DNA of 64,000 nt. Origin: Sphingopyxis sp. MWB1. Its GTDB lineage: Bacteria; Pseudomonadota; Alphaproteobacteria; Sphingomonadales; Sphingomonadaceae. A program made the translations under genes and the position numbers. The stretch spans positions 744,001-808,000 of the forward strand of contig NZ_JQFJ01000002.1 of NCBI RefSeq assembly GCF_000763945.1, written 5' to 3'. Below, in pieces: positions 9,510-16,364 of this stretch. The first letter of the stretch is position 1; each line of letters starts with the position of its first letter. The notes below the pieces were generated by a model. The model saw only the letters and a list, made by a program, of their open reading frames with translations, did no database searches and was not told the DNA's origin.

Positions 9510-10607
9510 ATGAAAAAGGGCGAGGTACGGAGCGAAGCCCCCGGGCCCACGGAAATCCGCAGCCACCTTGTCCGCAACGAGGTGCTGAAGGCCGGCGTGT
9601 GGCTGGGTATGGCGCTTTTTATTGGCGCCTGCATCATCCTTATTCAGCCGATTTTGCTGATTTTCGCCGGGATTGTCGTGGCCTCGATGCTCGACGGGGG
9701 CGCCCGCCTGTTGGGCCGCGTCTTGCCTGTCGCCCGCGCGTGGCGGCTGCTGATCATCTGCATGTCGCTGGTCGCCTTTCTTGGCTGGGCCATCCTGTTC
9801 GCCGGGTCGCAGATCGCCGATCAGGCCGCCACCCTCCAGCAAGTGGTGATGACCCAGATCGAGCGGCTCGCCGCGTGGGCCGGGGATCATGGGCTGGGCA
9901 ATGTCGAAATCGACGCCAAGACGGTTTCCGACAATATTGCCGGCACGGTGGGCCGCGTAACCGCGGCGGTGGGATCGCTCGTCGGGGCGCTGACCAGCCT
10001 CGTCATGATCGTCGTGCTCGGCATTTTCATCGCGATCGAGCCGCGCCTTTACGAACGCGGGGTCGCCTGGATGCTTCCCATGAAGATGCGCGACGATTTT
10101 TACATCACCACCGCGCGCATGGGCTTCACCCTGCGCCGGCTGATGGCGGGGCGTCTGCTGGGCATGGGGGTGGAAGGCATTGGCACCTGGCTGCTCTGCG
10201 CGCTTGCCGGGGTGCCGATGGCGGCGCTGATGGGCCTCCTGACCGGGCTTCTGGCCTTTATCCCCAATATAGGCGCCATCGTTTCGGGCATATTGCTCAT
10301 TCTCGTCGGTTTTTCGGCAGGCCCCGACGTCGGCCTCTATGCCATCATGATTTATTTGTTCGTGCAGACGGTCGATGGCTATCTGATCGTGCCGATGGTC
10401 GCCAAGCAAACGGTCGATCTGGCCCCCGCGCTCGTGCTGGGGGCGCAAATATTGCTGGGGGCGCTGCTCGGCATATTGGGCCTCGCTCTCGCCGACCCCA
10501 TTGTCGCGATGATCAAGGTCGCGCTGGAACGCGAGGCCGAGCGCAACGCCTGGGCCGCCCCCGGCGCCGGTGAAGCGGACAAGGAAAAGGCGACCGGATC
10601 GGCCTGA
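9510..10607 (+). CDS. AI-2E family (PerM/YhhQ-type) membrane transporter
   Basis: A 365-residue protein with about eight hydrophobic helices and the family C-terminal region LIVPMVAKQTVDLAPALVLGAQILLGALLG. ATG 9510 is preferred because a GGAG Shine-Dalgarno stands just upstream; a start 27 bases earlier overlaps lepB. Members of this family include exporters of the AI-2 signal and Na+/H+ antiporters, so the substrate cannot be assigned. Probably cotranscribed with acpS-lepB. Confidence 0.85.
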   Translation: MKKGEVRSEAPGPTEIRSHLVRNEVLKAGVWLGMALFIGACIILIQPILLIFAGIVVASMLDGGARLLGRVLPVARAWRLLIICMSLVAFLGWAILFAGSQIADQAATLQQVVMTQIERLAAWAGDHGLGNVEIDAKTVSDNIAGTVGRVTAAVGSLVGALTSLVMIVVLGIFIAIEPRLYERGVAWMLPMKMRDDFYITTARMGFTLRRLMAGRLLGMGVEGIGTWLLCALAGVPMAALMGLLTGLLAFIPNIGAIVSGILLILVGFSAGPDVGLYAIMIYLFVQTVDGYLIVPMVAKQTVDLAPALVLGAQILLGALLGILGLALADPIVAMIKVALEREAERNAWAAPGAGEADKEKATGSA

Positions 10608-10617
10608 CCCGGTCGCC
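10589..10617. terminator. Possible bidirectional terminator hairpin
   Basis: GGCGACCGG and CCGGTCGCC form a perfect 9-bp stem with an 11-base loop, overlapping the end of the AI-2E family gene and facing the convergent FKBP gene. There is no T-run, so termination is plausible but unproven. Confidence 0.45.
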
Positions 10618-10640
10618 CTCCTGTCACAAACCCCAAAGGA

Positions 10641-11153
10641 TCAGGGCTGCGGCGCGCCTTCGCCCGAGGGAGCGCCGCCTTGTTGCATCATCTGTTGCTG
10701 CTGCATCATCTGCTGCATCGCGCGCACTTCGGCTTCACTACGGAAGTCGAGCAGTTCCACGTCGAAATGCAGGGTACTGTTGGCAGGTATCGGACCGGTC
10801 GCCTGATTGCCATAGCCAAGCTGCGGCGGAATGCTGATCTTGTATTTGCCGCCCTTTTGCATGCGGGTCAGTGCCTCCGAAAAGCCGGGAACAACCCCGG
10901 CGACGGGCATTGGCGCCTGCTCATTGGCGTCAAAAACGGTGCCATCATCAAGGCGGCCTTCATATTTGACGAGCACGACGTCGGCGACCGTGGGGCTGGG
11001 GCCACTGCCCTCCTTCACCACTTCAAAGCCGATGCGCGGGGTTACTTGATAGGCAAAGGCCGCCGCGGTTCCCAGCAGGGCCAGGATTCCGATCCACAGC
11101 AGCCACAGGCCGCCCTTGCTTACCGGACGCAATGGAACCGTCGTCACACTCAT
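10641..11153 (-). CDS. FKBP-type peptidyl-prolyl cis-trans isomerase, membrane anchored
   Basis: A 170-residue protein with a hydrophobic helix at about residues 15-35 and one FKBP domain (VLVKYEGRLDDGTVFDAN, GGKYKISIPPQLGYG, PANSTLHFDVELLDF). It should catalyse proline isomerisation during folding in the periplasm. The C-terminus is a Met/Gln-rich low-complexity tail (MQQMMQQQQMMQQGG) rare in FKBPs. It stands alone between convergent neighbours. Confidence 0.9.
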   Translation of the reverse strand: MSVTTVPLRPVSKGGLWLLWIGILALLGTAAAFAYQVTPRIGFEVVKEGSGPSPTVADVVLVKYEGRLDDGTVFDANEQAPMPVAGVVPGFSEALTRMQKGGKYKISIPPQLGYGNQATGPIPANSTLHFDVELLDFRSEAEVRAMQQMMQQQQMMQQGGAPSGEGAPQP

Positions 11154-11290
11154 CTTGTCATCCTTCCGCTGCTCCTGGACGGAGCGAAAATCTCGGCGCC
11201 GCTATAGGCGGAGCAGCGCAACAGGGTCCAGAGGCAATTGCGCAGCGCCCCGGCCAGAAAAAACGGGCCAGCAAACCCCTCGCACCAACG

Positions 11291-11324
11291 AAAAAGGGCG
11301 CCGCATTGCTGCAGCGCCCCTTTA
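11291..11324 (-). terminator. Intrinsic terminator of rpsU
   Basis: Read on the minus strand, GGGCGCTGC and GCGGCGCCC form a 9-bp stem with one G-T pair and a six-base loop, followed by five Ts. It lies about 28 bases after the rpsU stop codon, the right place and shape for rho-independent termination. Confidence 0.85.
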
Positions 11325-11351
11325 CGATCAGGATCCCGAACGGGAAACGTC

Positions 11352-11558
11352 TTACTTGATGCCGTCGCGTTCCATCCGCTTGCGCTCCATCTTGCGGGCG
11401 CGGCGAACGGCGGCGGCGCGCTCACGCGCACGCTTTTCGCTGGGCTTCTCATAGTGACGGCGCAGCTTCATTTCGCGATACACACCCTCCCGCTGCAGCT
11501 TCTTCTTGAGCGCGCGAAGGGCCTGGTCGACATTATTGTCGCGAACGATAATCTGCAT
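11352..11558 (-). CDS. rpsU: 30S ribosomal protein S21
   Basis: A 68-residue basic protein with the S21 signature [20 protein letters not shown] and FRR-like [16 protein letters not shown] region. It is a small-subunit ribosomal protein involved in initiation. It appears monocistronic, with a clear terminator downstream and about 270 bases of non-coding DNA upstream that must hold its promoter. The C-terminal extension rich in Arg/Lys is normal for alphaproteobacteria. Confidence 0.97.
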   Translation of the reverse strand: MQIIVRDNNVDQALRALKKKLQREGVYREMKLRRHYEKPSEKRARERAAAVRRARKMERKRMERDGIK

Positions 11559-11827
11559 ACGCCGTGTCGTCTCCTGTTCGTCAAACGGCCATTTGACCCC
11601 GGACCGTATCCGGTTCGCATGACTCGCCGATATTCGGGCAATAAAAAGAGCGCCGCGAACTCGCGACGTTCGAATGCCGTGCCAATAAAGAGATTCGCGC
11701 CAAAATGCAAGCGCCGCGCGGCAAACCCCGCCAAAAGGCGCCGCAAACGCCCCGCACAGGATTGTCGAGGCGCCCTCCCCTATGCCATAGGTAGCAGGAG
11801 AAAACCGAAAAAAGAGAGGATCAGGCG

Positions 11828-12592
11828 ATGGCGACCCAGCTTAAGCACAACAGTAAATATAGCGAACCCGAATGGACGGCCCGCCAGGAACTCGCCGCCT
11901 GCTACCGGATTTTCGCGATGATGGGCTGGGACGAGATGATCTTCAACCACATCACGGTGAAGGTGCCCGATGAAGAGGGCAGCTATCTGATCAACCCCTA
12001 TGGCATGCATTTCAGCGAAGTCTCGGCTTCCAGCCTGATCAAGATCGACATTGACGGCAACAAGGTCGACGCCGACAACCCCTGGCATGTGAACAAGGCC
12101 GGCTTTGTCCAGCACAGCCTGTTTCACCGCGCGCTCGACGATGCCCATGCGATCATCCACACCCATACAACAGCGACCATGGCGGTCTGTTCGGTCGAGG
12201 GCGGATTGCAGCCAACCAATTTTTATGCCTGCAACTATATTGGCCAGATCGCCTATCATGATTTTGAAGGCATTACCGTACGCGAGGAAGAGGGCGAGCG
12301 GCTGCTGCGGAATCTGGGCAACAAACGCATCCTAATGCTGAAAAATCACGGCCCCGTCGTGATGGGCCGCACGCTGCCCGAAGCCTTCATCAAATATTGG
12401 GCGCTGCAGCGCGCCTGCGAGATCCAGCTTGCGACCGCCAGCATGGGCAAAGCGGTGATGATCGGTGAGGATGTGGTGAAGGTCCATCAGCGCGACCTTC
12501 ATATGGCGCAAATCCCCGGCGGTGCCGGCAAGGCTGAATTTGATGCCATGGTGCGCAAGATCGACAAGATCGATACGAGCTGGCGCGAATAG
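11828..12592 (+). CDS. Class II aldolase/adducin family protein
   Basis: A 254-residue protein of the fuculose-phosphate aldolase fold. Metal-ligand histidines are visible in [12 protein letters not shown] and [18 protein letters not shown], and a substrate region in [16 protein letters not shown]. An AGAGGA Shine-Dalgarno precedes the ATG. Length and motifs match a proteobacterial subgroup annotated only as class II aldolase; no pathway genes are adjacent, so the substrate is unknown. Confidence 0.88.
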   Translation: MATQLKHNSKYSEPEWTARQELAACYRIFAMMGWDEMIFNHITVKVPDEEGSYLINPYGMHFSEVSASSLIKIDIDGNKVDADNPWHVNKAGFVQHSLFHRALDDAHAIIHTHTTATMAVCSVEGGLQPTNFYACNYIGQIAYHDFEGITVREEEGERLLRNLGNKRILMLKNHGPVVMGRTLPEAFIKYWALQRACEIQLATASMGKAVMIGEDVVKVHQRDLHMAQIPGGAGKAEFDAMVRKIDKIDTSWRE

Positions 12593-12622
12593 GCTGGCCG
12601 TTTCAGCCTTTGCCGCAGAGGC

Positions 12623-13111
12623 TCAGGCGCGAAGCCAAGCCAGCGCTAGCGCCGCACCATAGAGGCCAAGGCCAAAGATCATGTGCGAAATCAGGCTCGT
12701 CATCCGCGCCCGCGCGGGGTTGGGCGTTTTGGCAGCGGCTACCCCCGCCCCCATGGCAGGCTGAAGGATAAAAAAGGGCGCCAAGACCGTCGCAACCCCC
12801 ACGGCCAGCGCGGGCAAGAGCGTGGGCTGCATCGCCCAGTCGCGCCCGGCCAAAATCAGCAGCAGGGCGGCGAAACCAATGCCAATGGCATAATGCGCCG
12901 CCCAGCCGAGAGCGCGCTCACCCCGACGCGGGGCAGCCGCGGCGATATTCTCATGACGCCATCGCCCCTCCGCCATATGCGCGATCCAGCGCCCCACCAT
13001 GGCCCAATTGGGGCGCGTCAGGCCCAGCAGCCTCTCGGCGGCTATCGCCCACAGGTCGAGCAGCAGCGTTGCGCCCACCCCTATTCCCGCCGCATAGCCC
13101 AAAAATTCCAT
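12623..13111 (-). CDS. DUF2938 family membrane protein
   Basis: A 162-residue protein with four predicted helices, start GYAAGIGVGATLLLDLWAI, internal RPNWAMVGRWIAHMAEGRW and C-terminal RMTSLISHMIFGLGLYGAAL, as in DUF2938 proteins. Its function is unknown. It is convergent with the aldolase gene, with a 30-base gap. Confidence 0.8.
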   Translation of the reverse strand: MEFLGYAAGIGVGATLLLDLWAIAAERLLGLTRPNWAMVGRWIAHMAEGRWRHENIAAAAPRRGERALGWAAHYAIGIGFAALLLILAGRDWAMQPTLLPALAVGVATVLAPFFILQPAMGAGVAAAKTPNPARARMTSLISHMIFGLGLYGAALALAWLRA

Positions 13112-13236
13112 GTTCGCTCCCCTTTCTTACCGCGATATAACATATCATTTAGGCATTGCTTTCCGGCTATCAACCCCTTGGGCGCTTTGCCCATTTGTCA
13201 TTGACAGCGAGGGGTTGAAGAGGCTTCACCCGCTGC

Positions 13237-13788
13237 ATGACACGCTTTTCGGTCAATGATCGCCCTATCGAATATCGCATGGCCCCCGACACACCGCTGT
13301 TATGGGCGCTGCGCGATGCTTCGAACCTGACCGGAACCAAATATGGGTGCGGCACGGGCGAATGCGGCGCCTGTACCGTCGATATCGACGGTGAGCCTAT
13401 CCGCAGTTGCCTTGTCACCATTGCCGAATGCGAAGGGCGTTTTGTCACCACGATCGAGGGGCTGTCGCGCGACCGCAGCCATCCGGTGCAGCAGGCATGG
13501 GTTGCCGAACAAGTGCCGCAGTGCGGCTTTTGCCAATCGGGCATGATCATGGCGGCGGCGGCACTGCTGCGCTCCAACCCCGACCCCAGCGATGCCGACA
13601 TTGACGCCGCAATCACCAATATCTGCCGCTGCGGCACTTACCCCCGCATCCGTGATGCCATTCGCCTCGCCGCGCGGGTACTTCGCGGGGAAGAGCGCAT
13701 CGCCGCGGCACCTCCGCCGGGCATTCGGCCCGCCGACGCCGCGCGCGAAGTTCCGGCATTGGCTCCCGCAGACCCGCCGGAAAGCTGA
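13237..13788 (+). CDS. Orphan (2Fe-2S)-binding subunit of the xanthine oxidase family
   Basis: A 183-residue protein with both clusters of the small subunit of molybdenum hydroxylases: the plant-type ferredoxin cluster ([13 protein letters not shown] and the later SCLV cysteine) and the C-terminal four-helix cluster (CGFCQSGM and [13 protein letters not shown]). It resembles isoquinoline 1-oxidoreductase alpha subunits. The usual molybdopterin-binding large subunit is not adjacent: upstream is DUF2938 on the other strand and downstream an RcnB-like gene. The last 35 residues are Ala/Pro rich. Confidence 0.87.
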   Translation: MTRFSVNDRPIEYRMAPDTPLLWALRDASNLTGTKYGCGTGECGACTVDIDGEPIRSCLVTIAECEGRFVTTIEGLSRDRSHPVQQAWVAEQVPQCGFCQSGMIMAAAALLRSNPDPSDADIDAAITNICRCGTYPRIRDAIRLAARVLRGEERIAAAPPPGIRPADAAREVPALAPADPPES

Positions 13789-13899
13789 ACGCCAGACAAC
13801 CGACAGGTTCAGGCGCGACTCATCCCGCCCCATCTACAACCCGGCTCATCTGACCCGCAGTAGCTGTGGCGCGGCGGGGGCCAGTCGGAGATGACGAGC

Positions 13900-14694
13900 A
13901 TGAAAAGATTATTCGGAGGGTTGCTGATCGCAGCCACAATGTGGACGCCCGTTGCGCCCGCCGCGGCGCAGGCCAATGGAGAGCGTTTCCAGATCGCCCA
14001 GCGCGGCGAGCGAAGCGAAAGGGGCCAGCGCGGCCGCGAAATGCGACGTCCGGAAATACGCCGCGATACCCGCACCCCGCGCTCCGACACGCCCCGCGCC
14101 GAACGACGGGACCGCAGTGAACGACGGGAACGGCAGCGCAGCGCCGAGCGTGATCGCGCACGCAACCAGCGCCCCGATCGCGCCCATGACCGCAATCGCG
14201 ATGGCCGCGTTGATCGGCGCTGGGACCGCAATCGCGACAATCGGGTCGATCGACGCTGGGACCATAACCAGAATGGCCGCGTCGACCGCCGCTGGGACCG
14301 TAACCGTGACGGACAGCTCGACCGCCGCTGGGATCGCAATGGCGACAACCGGGTCGATCGTCGCCACTATGGCGAGGATCGGCGGGAATGGAATCGCGAA
14401 TGGCGCAAGGACCGTCGCTATAACTGGCGCGATTACCGCTACCGGCATCGCAACTATTACCGGATGCCGCGCTATCATGCGCCCTATCGCCATCACCGCT
14501 ATACCCGTTTCAGCATCGGGTTCAGCCTGGGCTCGCTTTTCTATGGCCAGCGTTACTGGGTCAACGATCCCTGGCGCTATCGCCTGCCGCCCGCTTACGG
14601 CAATTTCCGCTGGGTGCGCTATTATGACGATGCCTTGCTCGTCAATATTCGCTCCGGACGGGTGGTTGATGTGATCCATGATTTCTTCTGGTAA
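13900..14694 (+). CDS. RcnB-like periplasmic protein with five 12-residue acidic loop repeats
   Basis: A 264-residue exported protein: signal peptide at 1-27 (ending APAAAQA), then an Arg/Glu-rich region. Five 12-residue repeats at residues 97-156 have the consensus D-R-N-R-D-G-R-V-D-R-R-W. A Tyr/Arg-rich stretch and a C-terminal RcnB domain follow (YRLPPAYGNFRWVRYYDDALLV). RcnB proteins are periplasmic and linked to nickel/cobalt homeostasis. The D-x-N-x-D-G pattern resembles EF-hand or thrombospondin type 3 calcium loops. ATG 13900 is chosen over 13891 because the GGAG lies nine bases upstream of it. Confidence 0.8.
   Translation: MKRLFGGLLIAATMWTPVAPAAAQANGERFQIAQRGERSERGQRGREMRRPEIRRDTRTPRSDTPRAERRDRSERRERQRSAERDRARNQRPDRAHDRNRDGRVDRRWDRNRDNRVDRRWDHNQNGRVDRRWDRNRDGQLDRRWDRNGDNRVDRRHYGEDRREWNREWRKDRRYNWRDYRYRHRNYYRMPRYHAPYRHHRYTRFSIGFSLGSLFYGQRYWVNDPWRYRLPPAYGNFRWVRYYDDALLVNIRSGRVVDVIHDFFW
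14188..14367 (+). repeat. Five tandem 36-bp coding repeats
   Basis: Within the RcnB-like gene, five 36-base units encode D-[RH]-N-x-[DN]-[GN]-x-[VL]-D-R-R-[WH]. The DNA repeats are imperfect but in register, so copy number could vary by slippage without changing frame. Confidence 0.85.
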
Positions 14695-14723
14695 TATTCC
14701 TTTCGGTTACCGGAATTGACACT

Positions 14724-14751
14724 GGGTCGGCGGCGACGCCGGCCCTTTTTT
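14724..14751 (+). terminator. Intrinsic terminator after the RcnB-like gene
   Basis: GGGTCGGC and GCCGGCCC form an 8-bp stem with one G-T pair, followed directly by six Ts, 30 bases after the stop codon. Confidence 0.85.
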
Positions 14752-14834
14752 GTGGGCCATTTGCGCGGCGCCCCTAATCCGCTTGCGCTTCTCCCGCTCC
14801 CTTGGCACGGTGAGCCAATAACAGGGGAGAAATC

Positions 14835-16115
14835 ATGCAAAAATCGGGTTTTCTGGCATTGGCTGCAGCGATGGTGGCGCTGGGCAGCGGCGCGGCCGCG
14901 GAGGCGAAGACCATGGTCATCTACGCCGGGCGCGTCATCACCGATCCGGCAAAACCCGCGCAGGGCCTGTCCACCATCGTCGTCACCGATGGCCGCATCA
15001 CCGCCATTTCTCCCGGCCGCGCGCCGACGCCTGCCGATACAGAGGTCGTCGACCTTTCGGACAAGACCGTCCTGCCCGGCCTCATCGACCTGCATGTCCA
15101 TCTGACCGGCGATCCCGGCGGCGATTATCGCAATGAAGCGGTGGAGCCCGATGAATGGGGCGTAGTGGTCGGCGTTAAAAATGCCGCGCTGACGCTGAAA
15201 GCGGGTTTTACGACGGTGCGCGAGGCAGGGTCGGGCCAGTACAGTGCCTTCTCGCTTCGCCGCGGCACCGCGCAAGGCTTCATCGAGGGGCCACGCATCA
15301 TAGCGGCAGGCCCCGCCCTCTCCATCGTCGGCGGACATGGCGACATCACCGGATTTCGCGAGGATGTCCATGATGTGCTCGACGCGGGCTATACCTGCAC
15401 CGGCGCGGTCGAATGCGCTGAAAAGGTCCGCAAGGCCTCGCGCGCGGGGGCCGATATCATCAAGATCACCGCAACCGGGGGCGTCTTGTCGCAGCAGGGG
15501 CGCGGGCTGGAGGGGCATTTCACCAGCCCCGAATTGCAGAGCATCGCCGACACGGCGCATTCGCTGGGGCTGAAGGTCATGGCCCATGCCCATGGCGCAC
15601 GCGGGATCGAAGCGGCGGCGGCGGCAGGGATCGACACGATCGACCATGGCACCTTTGCCGACGACAACGCGCTCAAGGGGATGAAGGCCAAGGGCAGCTA
15701 TCTTGTGCCCACGCTGATGGCCTTTGAGGGCATTCGCGAGCGGCTGGGCAAGGGCATTTATACGCCGACGGTCGAAAACAAGATCCGCATGACGCTGGGC
15801 GAGGTCGGCAAGGCAGTGACCCGTGCCAGGGAAATGGGCGTGCCTGTCGCGTTCGGCACCGATGCCGGGGTGTTCGAGCATGGGCGCAACGCCAGCGAAT
15901 TTGCGCTTTTGGTCAAGGCGGGGCTTAGCCCGCGCGAGGCGCTGGCGAGCGCTACCACGGTGGCGGCCAAGGCCTTGTCGATGGAGGATGAGCTGGGCCG
16001 CATCGCGCCGGGGATGTCGGCCGACATGATCGCCGTTTCGGGTGATCCGCTATCCGATATAAGCGTTTTGGAGGCGGTGGACTGGGTGATGGTGCGGGGC
16101 CGGGTCGCGAAATAG
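14835..16115 (+). CDS. Secreted metal-dependent amidohydrolase (Xaa-Pro dipeptidase-like)
   Basis: A 426-residue amidohydrolase-superfamily enzyme with a signal peptide at about 1-24. Metal ligands are visible in LPGLIDLHVHLTG, in the presumed bridging lysine region GADIIKITATGG, in VMAHAHGARGIEAA, in DTIDHGTFAD and in AFGTDAGVF. Proteins of this type in sphingomonads act on peptides or amides, but the substrate cannot be told from sequence. It follows a terminator, so it is a separate transcription unit, and no partner gene follows. Confidence 0.88.
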   Translation: MQKSGFLALAAAMVALGSGAAAEAKTMVIYAGRVITDPAKPAQGLSTIVVTDGRITAISPGRAPTPADTEVVDLSDKTVLPGLIDLHVHLTGDPGGDYRNEAVEPDEWGVVVGVKNAALTLKAGFTTVREAGSGQYSAFSLRRGTAQGFIEGPRIIAAGPALSIVGGHGDITGFREDVHDVLDAGYTCTGAVECAEKVRKASRAGADIIKITATGGVLSQQGRGLEGHFTSPELQSIADTAHSLGLKVMAHAHGARGIEAAAAAGIDTIDHGTFADDNALKGMKAKGSYLVPTLMAFEGIRERLGKGIYTPTVENKIRMTLGEVGKAVTRAREMGVPVAFGTDAGVFEHGRNASEFALLVKAGLSPREALASATTVAAKALSMEDELGRIAPGMSADMIAVSGDPLSDISVLEAVDWVMVRGRVAK

Positions 16116-16283
16116 CGCCTCTTCCCTCTTCCTTTTTGAGGTGCGGATGTTTGCGAAAGTACCGCGCAGCGTAAGGTGGGAAGGTACCGGAATTTAGATT
16201 TTTTGTTTTTTAGCAGCTAGTTACGGAAATTCTGGAGGTTTCCGCTTAGGGCTGATGTGCCCGAAGCCGGGGGGAGCGACCGA

Positions 16284-16339
16284 AAGGCGGGTCCCGGGTC
16301 AGGCCCGCGACGACGAGACCGGGTCAAGCCCGGGATGAC
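16284..16339. repeat. Family A palindromic repeat (two part copies)
   Basis: In the 249-base gap between the amidohydrolase and the GGDEF-EAL gene, AAGGCGGGTCCCGGGTCAGG at 16284 and CCGGGTCAAGCCCGGGATGA at 16319 are copies of the unit that flanks the GIY-YIG gene at 33.7-34.1 kb, in the orientation of the right-hand flank. The rest of the gap (16116-16283) holds only an AT-rich stretch and a weak hairpin (GGAAA/TTTCC). Confidence 0.8.
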
Positions 16340-16364
16340 GAGGCCACGGGGGACAGGATTGCCC

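Noticed and set aside
10641..11153. FKBP gene as part of an rpsU operon
   Set aside because: A strong terminator lies between rpsU and this gene, so they are separate units.
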